From Pseudomonas sp. Irchel 3E13 (lineage in GTDB: Bacteria > Pseudomonadota > Gammaproteobacteria > Pseudomonadales > Pseudomonadaceae): 64,000 nt of DNA. The notes under the pieces are model-generated. The model was given only the letters and a program-made list of their open reading frames with translations. It was not told the DNA's origin and did not search any database. The stretch covers positions 310,001 to 374,000 of the forward strand of contig NZ_FYDX01000002.1 in the NCBI RefSeq assembly GCF_900187455.1. The letters are read 5' to 3'. Shown here one piece after another: positions 55,938 to 64,000 of this stretch (positions are counted from its first letter, which is position 1; each line of letters begins with the position of its first letter). The position numbers and the translations under genes were made by a program.

Positions 55938-56809
55938 CCGGGGCGCTGCGTCGACTCGGCCTGGGCGTCCTGCTCGGCGCGCTGCTGGCCGCGCCGGGCG
56001 CAGCGTGGGCGAAGGAACGGCTGATCTGGCTGCTGCGTGATTTGCCGCCGCTGACGATTTTCGAGGGTTCGCGCAAAAGCCAGGGCGCGGTGGATCAGAT
56101 GCTGGCGATGCTGATCGAGCGCATGCCCGAGTACGACCACAGCATCCAGCGGGTCAACCGTGCCCGAGCCTTGCAGATGCTCCAGGAGGGCGGTTTCAAT
56201 TGCGACCCGACGCTGCTCTGGACGCCCGAACGTGCGCGCTTCATCCATTTTTCGGTGCCGAGCATGGGCACCCTGAGCAACGGCCTGGTGGTGCGCAAGC
56301 AGGATCAGGCGCTGGTAGATTCTTTCCTGGTCAATCATGCCGTCGACCTCAAGGCCCTGCTGGCCAACCCGCCGGCCCGGCTCGGCATGGTCGCCGAACG
56401 CAGCTACAGCACACCGATCGACAGCGTGCTGAAGACCACGCCCGCGGAAAACCTGACGCCACATTACGGCACCGACGCGGTCAGAAGCCTTCTGCAGATG
56501 CAGCATCTGGGGCGGCTGAAATGGCTGCTGGCCTACTGGCCAGAGGTGCGTTATCTGAGCCTTGAACTGGGCCAGTCATTGGACGATCTGGTGTTCTACC
56601 CGATCCAGGGCGTGACGCAGTACCAGTTCATCCACGTCGGCTGTTCCGATACGCCGCTGGGTCACGAAGCCGTTACCCACATCAACCAGTTGCTGCTGGA
56701 GCTGCGCAAGGAAACCCTGCCGCCGCTCTATGGCCAGTGGCTCGACCCGCAAATGCGCGAAAGCTACATGAAGGATGCCGAACGCTTTTTCGACGATGAC
56801 GCGCCATAA
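55934..56809 (+). CDS. TIGR02285-like exported solute-binding-type protein (apparent CTG start)
   Basis: From MPPLTIF-like TTG 56042 the frame would lack an export signal. Reading upstream in frame gives LTGALRRLGLGVLLGALLAA then PGAAWA, a perfect signal peptide, beginning at CTG 55934 that overlaps the CoA-transferase stop (CTGA). AGGG lies six bases before it, and an in-frame stop at 55919 excludes anything longer than a few codons. No ATG, GTG or TTG lies between. The 291-residue product begins KERLIWLLRDLPPLTIFEG, resembling the TIGR02285 family of periplasmic proteins related to amino-acid-binding proteins. Ligand unknown. Confidence 0.75.
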   Translation: MTGALRRLGLGVLLGALLAAPGAAWAKERLIWLLRDLPPLTIFEGSRKSQGAVDQMLAMLIERMPEYDHSIQRVNRARALQMLQEGGFNCDPTLLWTPERARFIHFSVPSMGTLSNGLVVRKQDQALVDSFLVNHAVDLKALLANPPARLGMVAERSYSTPIDSVLKTTPAENLTPHYGTDAVRSLLQMQHLGRLKWLLAYWPEVRYLSLELGQSLDDLVFYPIQGVTQYQFIHVGCSDTPLGHEAVTHINQLLLELRKETLPPLYGQWLDPQMRESYMKDAERFFDDDAP

Positions 56810-56822
56810 ACAGGCAAAAAGA

Positions 56823-56874
56823 AACCCCGGACGGTGGGGAGGCCGCTCGGGGTTAAACGAAGGCCCTTGGGCCT
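56823..56874 (+). terminator. Tandem hairpins after the TIGR02285-like gene
   Basis: AACCCCG-N18-CGGGGTT (56823-56854) and AGGCC-cttg-GGCCT (56861-56874). They lie 13-65 bases after the stop. The T-run is poor, so termination is plausible but not certain. Confidence 0.45.
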
Positions 56875-56958
56875 CGTGTATGACAGTCAGAAAGCATCGG
56901 AGCAAAATGCCATCTGGCTGCCTGTATAAGGTCTGATTACGTTGCTAAGGAAAGGTTC

Positions 56959-57252
56959 CTACAAGGTAGCCGATAAATTCCTATCCTGTCGGGCGTGTTG
57001 CCAGGCCGCGATCACACAGGGCTGCAAACGTCCTTCGGCAATGCGCAGATCGCGTTGCAGACCGTCCACCAAGTCCACCAGCAGACGCTGATCCTGCAAC
57101 TGGCTGGCCCTGACCGTGCGCTGCAACACTTCCAGGCCGGACTCGTCGCTCAGCGACAAGGCAAAATCGGTAGTCCCCTGGGGCGCCAGCGTGACCAGAT
57201 AAGGTGCGAATGCTTCGTTGAGCAACAAGCTGACAGATTCCATCTTGTTCAC
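56959..57252 (-). CDS. DUF3509 family small protein
   Basis: A 97-residue cytosolic protein with the DUF3509-like pattern (YLVTLAPQGTTDFALSLSDE, VLQRTVRASQL, LVDGLQRDLRIAEG). The family is small, mostly pseudomonad and uncharacterised. I favour GTG 57250-57252 with GAGG six bases upstream; an in-frame ATG three codons later is the alternative. Confidence 0.75.
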   Translation of the reverse strand: MNKMESVSLLLNEAFAPYLVTLAPQGTTDFALSLSDESGLEVLQRTVRASQLQDQRLLVDLVDGLQRDLRIAEGRLQPCVIAAWQHARQDRNLSATL

Positions 57253-57407
57253 TATTCACCTCGTTAGGACAAAGGGTCTTTAACTGACCCTGTGAGCGGC
57301 GGGAAAGTTCGGCCAGGTCACTTCGCTACACGTTCAGCGAGAATGCCCACGGAACATGACAGATTCAATCTGCACCCCTGATTAATATCAGAAAGCCAGT
57401 AGCCAGC

Positions 57408-58619
57408 TCAAGCCGCACCGTTTCGTGCCAGCGCCGCCGGCTCATGGGCACTCATCCACTTCAACAACTCTTCTTCGCCCATCGGCCTCGCGACAAAACC
57501 ACCTTGCACCCGCGGCTTTCCTACATGGTTCAGGGCCCGCCAATCGTTGAAGGTCTCCACGCCCTGCACCACCACGTCCAACGCCAGGCGCCGCGCCAGG
57601 ATCAACGCCGTCGCCACCGCGCCCGACTTCTTGCCGTCAGCGGCCAGGCCGCGCAGCAGCTCGGCAGGCAACTTCAATTCACTCAGGGGCAGCGCAAACA
57701 GTTGCGGCAGATGGCCGGCGGCGCTGCCTGAACATTCCAGTGCAAGACGACAACCGAGCTGACGCAAGACCGCCCATTGCTCGCCGTCGAGCAGGCCACA
57801 GTGGCCCTCCTTCAACGTCAGCGTGAGCACGCTGGCAGGCAGTTCCAGCGTCACCAGCAGTTGCGCCAACCGTGCGACGAAGCCGGCATCCGGCAACAAC
57901 GTGGGTGGCAGTTCCACCGTCACCGGCAGAGGCTGACCACCGCCAAGGCAGGTCACCGAACTGAAAGCCAGTGCATGTTCGAGCACATGCCAGGTCAGCA
58001 CGTCGAGCAGCCCGACCCCATTGGGCACGGTAAAGAACTGGCCCGGTGCCAACAGACCAAGGGTCGGGTGCTGCCAGCGCACGCTCGCTTCGACGCCAAC
58101 CAGCGCACCCGCGGCGCAGATCATCGGCTGGTAACGAACCCGCCACTGCGCGCGGGACAAGGCCAGCTGCTCGGGAGACAGGCGAGTCAGTTCGAGGATA
58201 TGCGGCGGTACGCCCGCCTGTTGTGGCACGTGTGCGTCTTCGCAGTACTGCGACAGCAGGCGGTGCAGCGTGGCGCAACTGGCCGGCTTGCGCACGCAGC
58301 CCAGCAGTTGCAGACCAAGCTGCCGGGACAGCTCGCCAATGCTGTCGAGCAGCGCGGGCTCGGCATCACTGAGGACGATCAACGCGTCAGCCAGCGCGTT
58401 TTCCGCCAGGTGCCGGATCAACGCCAAACCGTCGGCACCTTCCATGTACAGGTCGCAGATGGCGATATCCACCGGCCCACGGCGGGCCAGCATCTGCTTC
58501 GCGCACTCCACCGACTCGGCGGCCAGGACGTCGAACACGCCGTTGGCGTTGAGCATCTGGTGCAATGCCATGAGTTGAAAGGGATGGTCTTCGAGGATCA
58601 GGACCTTGAGCGAGTGCAT
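57408..58619 (-). CDS. Response regulator with degenerate EAL domain
   Basis: A 403-residue protein. An N-terminal receiver (Asp56 in DIAICDLYMEG; Lys111) precedes an EAL-type domain (about 150-390). The c-di-GMP phosphodiesterase signature is badly eroded: EAL is Glu-Ala-Ser (177-179), the Asn of VNLS is Glu236, the metal Glu of the ExxTE motif is Thr, the paired Asp of DDFG are Glu-Cys (295-296), and the Glu of AEGVE is Gln352. It is therefore probably a non-catalytic c-di-GMP sensor or scaffold. Start MHSLKVLILEDHP is chosen with GGAG eight bases upstream. No kinase is adjacent. Confidence 0.88.
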   Translation of the reverse strand: MHSLKVLILEDHPFQLMALHQMLNANGVFDVLAAESVECAKQMLARRGPVDIAICDLYMEGADGLALIRHLAENALADALIVLSDAEPALLDSIGELSRQLGLQLLGCVRKPASCATLHRLLSQYCEDAHVPQQAGVPPHILELTRLSPEQLALSRAQWRVRYQPMICAAGALVGVEASVRWQHPTLGLLAPGQFFTVPNGVGLLDVLTWHVLEHALAFSSVTCLGGGQPLPVTVELPPTLLPDAGFVARLAQLLVTLELPASVLTLTLKEGHCGLLDGEQWAVLRQLGCRLALECSGSAAGHLPQLFALPLSELKLPAELLRGLAADGKKSGAVATALILARRLALDVVVQGVETFNDWRALNHVGKPRVQGGFVARPMGEEELLKWMSAHEPAALARNGAA

Positions 58620-58760
58620 CAACGTTTCTCCGCAGGTTGCAGGCTCGTGCGGCGGCACAAAGTCGCAACTCTAGGGAAAACAGAACGGCGGCCCTATAGG
58701 AAAAATCCCAAATTTAGCGCTCCATTTCCAACCGCCGCCGACGAACCGGCCTGAAACGCA

Positions 58761-58843
58761 GTTGCAAGCTTCAAGTGTCACGCTGCAAGAACAAACCGAC
58801 CTGCGCGATACCTGCTCTTTCTTGTAGCTCGCAGCTTGCAGCC
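58761..58843. repeat. Dispersed palindromic repeat, copy 1 (downstream of thrC)
   Basis: GTTGCAAGCTTCAAGTGTCACGCTGCAAG ... TTCTTGTAGCTCGCAGCTTGCAGCC (given in parts). The ends are imperfect inverted complements, and a related copy lies upstream of thrC at 60325-60394. Confidence 0.7.
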
Positions 58844-58887
58844 GGAAAAGAAAAAGCCCGTCACTCGACGGGCTTTTTCTTTTCCGG
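58842..58887. terminator. Bidirectional terminator after thrC
   Basis: A perfect 21-bp inverted repeat around the loop ACTC: GAAAAAGCCCGTC / GACGGGCTTTTTC, extended on both sides by CCGGAAAA / TTTTCCGG. U-runs are available in both directions. It begins 8 bases beyond the thrC stop. Confidence 0.9.
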
Positions 58888-58894
58888 TGTCCGA

Positions 58895-60304
58895 TCAGAG
58901 CGGTTTGCCGCGGTTGCCGTGCTTGCTGACGAAAGCCTGAACCTGGCTCAGGTCGTTGGCCAGGACCGTGCACCGCTCTTCACGGGAGAACAGGTCGGTC
59001 AGGTGGGCTGGCAGTTCCAGTTCCTTGCCGATGCCGGCCTTCTCCACCGCTTCCGGGAATTTGACCGGGTGCGCGGTGCCCAGCACCACCATCGGCGTAT
59101 CCAGGCTGCGACGGCACTCGCGGCCGGCCTTGACGCCGATCGCGGTGTGCGGATCGAGGATCTCGCCCGTCTGGGCGAAGACTTCGGCGATGGTTTCGCA
59201 GGTCTGCGCGTCATCGACGGCCAGGGAATCGAACAGCTTGCGGGCTTCGACCCAACGGTCTTCTTCGACGCTGAAGCCGCCACCCTGCTTGAAGTTGGCC
59301 ATCAGCTCGGCGATAGCCGCGCCGTTACGACCGTGCAGGTCGAACAGCAGGCGCTCGAAGTTCGACGACACCATGATGTCCATCGACGGCGACAGGGTCG
59401 CGTGCAGGGTTTCCTTGACGTACTGGTTGCCGCTCATGAAGCGGTGCAGGATGTCGTTGCGGTTGGTCGCGACGATCAGTTGGCTGATCGGCAGGCCCAT
59501 GTTGCGCGCCAGGTAGCCGGCGAAGATGTCGCCGAAGTTGCCGGTCGGCACCGAGAACGCCACGGAACGCGCCGGGCCGCCCAACTGCAGGGCCGCGTGG
59601 AAGTAGTAGACGATCTGGGCCATGATCCGCGCCCAGTTGATCGAGTTGACCGCTACCAGGCGAGTGCCCTTGAGGAAGTCCTGATCGGCGAAGCTGGCCT
59701 TGACCATTTCCTGGCAGTCATCGAAGTTGCCTTCGATGGCGATGTTGTGGATGTTCTCGCCGAAGATGGTGGTCATCTGGCGACGCTGCACTTCCGACAC
59801 GCGCTGGTGCGGATGCAGGATGAAGATATCGACGTTGTCGCAACGGCGGCAGCCTTCGATGGCCGCGGAACCGGTATCACCACTGGTAGCACCGATGATC
59901 ACGACGCGCTCGCCGCGCTTGACCAGCACGTGGTCCAGCAGACGACCGAGCAGTTGCAGGGCGAAGTCCTTGAACGCCAGGGTTGGGCCGTGGAACAGCT
60001 CCAGCACCCATTCGTTGCTGTTCAGTTGACGCAGCGGTGCGACCGCGGCGTGAGCGAACTCACCGTAGGTTTCTTCGAGAATCTTCTTGAAATCGGCGTC
60101 GGCGATGCTGCCGGTGACGAACGGGCGCATCACCCGGAACGCCAGCTCGTGGTATGGCAGGCCGGCCCAGGAAGCGATCTCTTCCTGGGTGAAACGCGGC
60201 AGGTTTTCCGGCACATAAAGACCGCCATCGCTGGCAAGACCGGCCAGCAGCACGTCTTCGAAATTCAGGGCAGGAGCCTGGCCACGGGTACTGATATAGC
60301 GCAT
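58895..60304 (-). CDS. thrC: Threonine synthase
   Basis: A 469-residue PLP enzyme converting O-phospho-L-homoserine to L-threonine. The PLP lysine is Lys112 (HGPTLAFKDFALQ), and the phosphate-binding loop is ATSGDTGSAAIEG. I start at MRYISTRG (60302-60304), the usual thrC beginning, rather than nine codons upstream inside the repeat. It follows hom on the same strand; a repeat element occupies the 95-base gap. Confidence 0.96.
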   Translation of the reverse strand: MRYISTRGQAPALNFEDVLLAGLASDGGLYVPENLPRFTQEEIASWAGLPYHELAFRVMRPFVTGSIADADFKKILEETYGEFAHAAVAPLRQLNSNEWVLELFHGPTLAFKDFALQLLGRLLDHVLVKRGERVVIIGATSGDTGSAAIEGCRRCDNVDIFILHPHQRVSEVQRRQMTTIFGENIHNIAIEGNFDDCQEMVKASFADQDFLKGTRLVAVNSINWARIMAQIVYYFHAALQLGGPARSVAFSVPTGNFGDIFAGYLARNMGLPISQLIVATNRNDILHRFMSGNQYVKETLHATLSPSMDIMVSSNFERLLFDLHGRNGAAIAELMANFKQGGGFSVEEDRWVEARKLFDSLAVDDAQTCETIAEVFAQTGEILDPHTAIGVKAGRECRRSLDTPMVVLGTAHPVKFPEAVEKAGIGKELELPAHLTDLFSREERCTVLANDLSQVQAFVSKHGNRGKPL

Positions 60305-60324
60305 GAGGGCAAACCTTTCTTTGA

Positions 60325-60394
60325 GCTGCAAGCTTCAAGCGTGAAGCTGCAAGAGAGCGGCGGTGCACCTTCTTGCAGCTTGTAACTTGCAGCT
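60325..60394. repeat. Dispersed palindromic repeat, copy 2 (between hom and thrC)
   Basis: GCTGCAAGCTTCAAGCGTGA... to ...TTCTTGCAGCTTGTAACTTG, matching copy 1 in both arms. The arms pair with each other, so the hom-thrC mRNA would fold into a long stem here. Confidence 0.7.
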
Positions 60395-60399
60395 AGACG

Positions 60400-61704
60400 T
60401 TAGTTGAGCTGTTCGACGCGGATCCGCACGACCTTGCCGATCACGTCCTGGAGGGCTTCCAGCGCCGCGATGGCGTCGTTCATGCGTTTCTCCTGGACCT
60501 TGTGGACCAGCAGGATCATCGGCACCAGGCCGTCCTGTTCCTCGACTTCCTTCTGCATGATCGACTCGATGTTGATCCCGCGCTCGGAGAGGATGCTTGC
60601 CACCTGGGCCAGTACGCCCGGATGGTCCTTGGCCTGGATGCGCAGGTAGTAGGCGCTTTCGCAGGCGTCGATCGGCAGGATCGGGTGGGCCGACAGCGAA
60701 TCCGGCTGGAAGGCCAGGTGCGGAACGCGGTTTTCCGGGTCGGCGGTCATGGCACGGACCACGTCCACCAGGTCGGCGACGACCGAGGAAGCAGTGGGTT
60801 CCATGCCGGCGCCAGCGCCGTAGAACAGGGTCGAACCCGCGGCGTCGCCGTTGACCATCACAGCGTTCATCACGCCATTGACGTTGGCGATCAGGCGGTC
60901 AGCCGGGATCAGCGTCGGGTGCACACGCAGTTCGATACCGGCGGCAGTGCTGCGCGCCACGCCCAGGTGCTTGATGCGGTAGCCCAGGGCCTCGGCGTAG
61001 TTCACGTCAGCAGTGGTGAGCTGAGTGATGCCTTCGGTGTAGGCCTTGTCGAACTGCAGCGGGATGCCGAAAGCGATGGAAGCGAGGATGGTCAGCTTGT
61101 GCGCAGCATCGATGCCTTCGACGTCGAAGGTCGGGTCCGCTTCGGCATAACCCAGCGCCTGGGCTTCGGCCAGCACGTCCGGGAAGGTGCGACCCTTCTC
61201 GCGCATTTCGGTGAGGATGAAGTTGCCGGTGCCGTTGATGATGCCGGCGACCCAGTTGATACGGTTGGCCGAGAGGCCTTCACGGATCGCCTTGATCACC
61301 GGGATGCCGCCGGCCACGGCGGCTTCGAAGGCGACAATCACGCCTTTTTCGCGGGCGCGGGCGAAGATCTCGTTGCCGTGCACGGCGATCAGCGCCTTGT
61401 TCGCGGTGACCACGTGCTTGCCGTTGTCGATGGCCTTGAGCACCAGCTCGCGGGCCACGGTATAGCCACCGATAAGTTCAATGACGATATCGATCTCGGG
61501 GTTGCTCGCGACTTCGAACACATCAGCGGTAATGGGGGTACCGGTAATCTGGCAGTTCGGGTTGGGCGAACGCATGGCAATCTGTGCCACTTCAATTCCA
61601 CGCCCGGCGCGGCGGGCAATCTCCTCGGCGTTTCGCTGAAGTACGTTGAAGGTTCCGCCACCGACGGTCCCTAACCCACAGATGCCTACTTTGACCGGTT
61701 TCAC
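60400..61704 (-). CDS. hom: Homoserine dehydrogenase
   Basis: A 434-residue monofunctional enzyme reducing aspartate semialdehyde to homoserine. The Rossmann motif is VGICGLGTVGGGTFNVL. The catalytic domain carries GIINGTGNFIL and EADPTFDVEGIDAAHK. A C-terminal ACT domain (about 350-430: KDHPGVLAQVASILSERGIN) indicates feedback control by threonine. GTG 61704 is preferred because GGGGAG lies seven bases upstream and the length equals P. aeruginosa Hom. It feeds thrC. Confidence 0.96.
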   Translation of the reverse strand: MKPVKVGICGLGTVGGGTFNVLQRNAEEIARRAGRGIEVAQIAMRSPNPNCQITGTPITADVFEVASNPEIDIVIELIGGYTVARELVLKAIDNGKHVVTANKALIAVHGNEIFARAREKGVIVAFEAAVAGGIPVIKAIREGLSANRINWVAGIINGTGNFILTEMREKGRTFPDVLAEAQALGYAEADPTFDVEGIDAAHKLTILASIAFGIPLQFDKAYTEGITQLTTADVNYAEALGYRIKHLGVARSTAAGIELRVHPTLIPADRLIANVNGVMNAVMVNGDAAGSTLFYGAGAGMEPTASSVVADLVDVVRAMTADPENRVPHLAFQPDSLSAHPILPIDACESAYYLRIQAKDHPGVLAQVASILSERGINIESIMQKEVEEQDGLVPMILLVHKVQEKRMNDAIAALEALQDVIGKVVRIRVEQLN

Positions 61705-61746
61705 TGTGAAACTCCCCATTGAACGACCGGTGTGGAACCGATCGTG

Positions 61747-61775
61747 AAAAAAGCCGCCTCCCCATGGTGGCGGCT
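61747..61775 (-). terminator. Rho-independent terminator of dsbC
   Basis: On the minus strand AGCCGCC-N10-GGCGGCT followed by TTTTT. It separates dsbC from hom. Confidence 0.85.
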
Positions 61776-61786
61776 CACTGATTGAA

Positions 61787-62512
61787 TTACTTGGCGACGG
61801 CCAAGGCCAGCTTGGCCACTTGCGGGGCCGGCTGGTAGCCCGGGATCACCTGGCCATCTTCCAGCACGATGGCTGGCGTGCCGTTGACACCGATGGACTG
61901 GCCCATGGTGAACTGCTTGCTGACCGGGTTCTCGCACTTGGCGGCCTTGATTTCCTTGCCGTCGATCATCTTGTCCAGCGCACCCTTGCGGTCCTTGGAG
62001 CACCAGACCGCCTGCAACTGCTCGTCACCCGGCGAGCCGAGGCCCTGGCGCGGGAAGGCGACATAGCGCACTTCGATACCGAGCTTGTTCAGCTCAGGCA
62101 CTTCGGCGTGCAGTTTGTGGCAGTACGGGCAGGTGGTGTCGGTGAACACCGTGATGTGCGACTTGGCCGGGCCAATGGCAGGATAAACCACCATTTCCGC
62201 GCCTGGAATGGCATTGATCGTCTTGGCGATGGCCTGACGCTCGGTCTTTTCAGTCAGGTTGACCGGCTTGCCGTCCTGCACCTGAAACAGATAGCCCTGG
62301 ACCAGGAACTGGCCGTCGGCGCTGGCGTACAGCACACGCCCGCCCTTGAGTTTGACTTCGTACAGGCCATTGAGCGGACTGGCGGCGATGCTGTCGACCG
62401 GGACTTCCGACTCCAGCGACTGCAGGGTTTTGCGGATCGCCTGCTCGTCAGCCAGGACGAACGAACTGGCCAGCGCCAGCGCGGCGGCGGCAACAATCTT
62501 GATCATGCGCAT
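61787..62512 (-). CDS. dsbC: Thiol:disulfide interchange protein DsbC
   Basis: A 241-residue periplasmic disulfide isomerase. A signal peptide (IKIVAAAALALASSFVLA) is followed by an N-terminal dimerisation domain and a thioredoxin-fold domain with active site Cys128-Pro-Tyr-Cys131 (DTTCPYCHKLH) and the cis-Pro loop GVNGTPAIVL. A second, structural Cys pair is present (WCSKDR, AKCENP). AGGAG six bases before the ATG at 62512 fixes the start. Confidence 0.96.
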   Translation of the reverse strand: MRMIKIVAAAALALASSFVLADEQAIRKTLQSLESEVPVDSIAASPLNGLYEVKLKGGRVLYASADGQFLVQGYLFQVQDGKPVNLTEKTERQAIAKTINAIPGAEMVVYPAIGPAKSHITVFTDTTCPYCHKLHAEVPELNKLGIEVRYVAFPRQGLGSPGDEQLQAVWCSKDRKGALDKMIDGKEIKAAKCENPVSKQFTMGQSIGVNGTPAIVLEDGQVIPGYQPAPQVAKLALAVAK

Positions 62513-62688
62513 TTGGAGCTCCTGAAAGCGTACAAGGGGCCGGGAGGGGGACGCCCGGATGGAAAACACGGGGGATTGGCCGGCCCAAGACGTAAACCCC
62601 GGAAGACTACCATATTCATCGCCCTGCGACGGGCACCTTGACCGCTCGAATGCGCAGACAAACGAAGCGGCCGCGGCCGATTCGTTCG

Positions 62689-63585
62689 CTAACCCCTGGG
62701 ATGGTGCCGAGCATGCAGTTCCTGCAGCCTCGCTCTGGCTACGTGAGTATAGATCTGGGTGGTCGACAGGTCGCTGTGGCCCAGCAGCATCTGCACCACG
62801 CGCAGGTCGGCGCCGTGGTTGAGCAGATGAGTGGCGAAGGCGTGGCGAAGGGTGTGGGGCGACAGTGCCTTGCCGATCCCGGCGACCTGGGCGTGGTGCT
62901 TGATACGGTGCCAGAAGGTCTGGCGGGTCATCTGCTCACCACGCTGGCTGGGAAACACCACGTCGCTGGGGCGACCGTTGAGCAGGCCGTTGCGACCGTC
63001 ACGCAGGTAGCGCTCCAGCCAGACCACCGCCTCCTCGCCCATCGGCACCAACCGCTCTTTGCTGCCCTTGCCCATGACCCGCAACACGCCCTGGCGCAGG
63101 TTGATCTGGTCGAGGGTCAGGCTGACCAGTTCGGTAACCCGCAAACCACAGGCATACAGCACTTCGAGCATGGCGCGGTCACGCTGGCCGATGTCTTCGC
63201 TCAGGTCCGGCGCCCGTAGCAGGGCTTCGACGTCAGCCTCGGAGAGCGATTTGGGCAATGGCCGGCCGAGCTGCGGCATATCGATCTGCAGGGTCGGGTC
63301 GACGGCAATCAGTTTTTCCCGCAGCAGGTAGCGGTAGAAACCGCGCAGGCCGGAAAGAAAACGCGCCGTGGAGCGCGGCTTGTAGGCGTGATCCAGGCGC
63401 CAGCCGAGGTGATCGAGGATCAGTTCGCGGCCGGCATCGGGCAATGCAATGCCCTTTTCCTGCAACCAGCCGTTGAACAGCGCCAGGTCGCTGCGATAGG
63501 ACGTTCGGGTGTTGTCCGACAGGCCTTTTTCCAGCCACAGGGCATCAAGAAACTGGTCAATCAGGGGGTGGTCGATAGCAGGCAT
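62689..63585 (-). CDS. xerD: Site-specific tyrosine recombinase XerD
   Basis: A 298-residue chromosome-dimer resolvase, the same length as E. coli XerD. The catalytic residues are Arg149 (ACGLRVTEL), Lys173, His244 and Arg247 (SPHTLRHAFATHLL), His270 (LLGHSDLSTTQ) and nucleophile Tyr279 (IYTHV). The N-terminal SAM-like core-binding domain spans about 5-90. I start at MPAIDHP; the longer frame overlaps the divergent antiporter promoter. Order with dsbC matches other pseudomonads. Confidence 0.97.
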   Translation of the reverse strand: MPAIDHPLIDQFLDALWLEKGLSDNTRTSYRSDLALFNGWLQEKGIALPDAGRELILDHLGWRLDHAYKPRSTARFLSGLRGFYRYLLREKLIAVDPTLQIDMPQLGRPLPKSLSEADVEALLRAPDLSEDIGQRDRAMLEVLYACGLRVTELVSLTLDQINLRQGVLRVMGKGSKERLVPMGEEAVVWLERYLRDGRNGLLNGRPSDVVFPSQRGEQMTRQTFWHRIKHHAQVAGIGKALSPHTLRHAFATHLLNHGADLRVVQMLLGHSDLSTTQIYTHVARARLQELHARHHPRG

Positions 63586-63662
63586 GAAAACTCGGAGACG
63601 GGGCGATGAAAACGCCGAAGTGCCGCTAGTCTTCCATAACCATGCCGGGATAGGGAGTCCGA

Positions 63663-64000
63663 ATGAACGAACAACAGATTCTGCTCGCGTTTGGCGGCAT
63701 TGGTGCGGCGGCACTGGGCTGCCAGTGGCTGGCCTGGCGCCTGAAGCTCCCGGCCATCCTGTTTCTGCTGCTCAGCGGCATTCTCGCCGGCCCCGTGCTG
63801 GGCTGGCTTGATCCGCAGGAAATGTTCGGCCCGCTGCTGATGCCACTGGTGTCGCTGGCGGTGGCGCTGATCCTGTTCGAAGGCAGCCTGACCCTGCACC
63901 TGTCGCAATGGCGCGACATCGGCAGCGTTGTGCAGCGCATGGTGACCGTCGGCGCGCTGGTCACCTGGGTGGTGATTGCCGTCGCAACGCACTGGCTGCT
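63663..64000 (+). CDS. CPA1-family Na+/H+ antiporter (partial, C-terminus outside window)
   Basis: The first 112 residues of a cation:proton antiporter. Several hydrophobic helices are visible: LLAFGGIGAAALGCQWLAW, LKLPAILFLLLSGILAGPVL, LLMPLVSLAVALILFEGSLT and MVTVGALVTWVVIAVATHW. LFEGSLTLH is a conserved CPA1-type motif. GGGATAGGGAG precedes the ATG. It is divergent from xerD. Confidence 0.88.
   Translation, partial: MNEQQILLAFGGIGAAALGCQWLAWRLKLPAILFLLLSGILAGPVLGWLDPQEMFGPLLMPLVSLAVALILFEGSLTLHLSQWRDIGSVVQRMVTVGALVTWVVIAVATHWL

Overview
The window is a GC-rich chromosomal segment from a fluorescent Pseudomonas (P. fluorescens/P. protegens type). It carries a complete wsp surface-sensing operon followed by prfB-lysS, a recJ-yaeQ block, a hom-thrC / dsbC / xerD block, and Pseudomonas-type REP elements (core GTAGGAGCGAGCTCGCTCGCGA). 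I see no rRNA, tRNA, CRISPR array, prophage or insertion sequence.

Layout. (1) 1-5.1 kb, minus strand: a truncated QEGLA-motif (DUF1704) gene, a small lipoprotein, a TetR regulator, lysS, and prfB with its programmed +1 frameshift. (2) 5.2-13.7 kb, minus strand: wspA-B-C-D-E-F-R, a chemotaxis-like pathway ending in the diguanylate cyclase WspR. (3) 13.8-16.2 kb: a DUF533/TerB-like membrane protein and two exported proteins (DUF2092; Pro/Gly-rich). (4) 16.2-25.1 kb: a trans-4-hydroxy-L-proline catabolic cluster made of an AraC regulator, permease, Ldh_2-type imine reductase, epimerase, deaminase, semialdehyde dehydrogenase and FAD dehydrogenase. (5) 25.1-40.1 kb: a nucleotide and nucleic-acid acquisition locus. 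It combines a lipid-anchored AphA-type phosphatase, a private ExbD-TonB-receptor-ExbB uptake machine, a lipoprotein 5'-nucleotidase, Cdd, a NupC-type transporter, DeoC-DeoA-DeoB, an S1/P1-nuclease-like protein that has lost most zinc ligands, a lipoprotein of the endonuclease/exonuclease/phosphatase family, and a RutR-like TetR regulator. (6) 40.3-50.3 kb: a spermidine/putrescine module with a LysR regulator, two aminobutyraldehyde dehydrogenases flanking a YdcSTUV-like ABC transporter, and spermidine dehydrogenase. (7) 50.4-51.0 kb: hicAB toxin-antitoxin with a palindrome over the hicA start codon. (8) 51-64 kb: an old-yellow-enzyme reductase, recJ, yaeQ, a CoA transferase, a TIGR02285-like exported protein apparently starting at CTG, DUF3509, a receiver plus degenerate EAL regulator, thrC, hom, dsbC, xerD, and the start of a Na+/H+ antiporter.

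Region 5 is the best candidate for an undescribed system. Gene order and overlaps imply one long transcription unit in which polymer or nucleotides are captured at the outer membrane with TonB energy, dephosphorylated by lipid-anchored or periplasmic enzymes, imported as nucleosides, and degraded through deoxyribose-1-phosphate to acetaldehyde and glyceraldehyde-3-phosphate. The regulator at the end resembles the uracil sensor RutR. The receptor's ligand is inferred only from its neighbours. All assignments come from reading sequence motifs and context; no database search was run.
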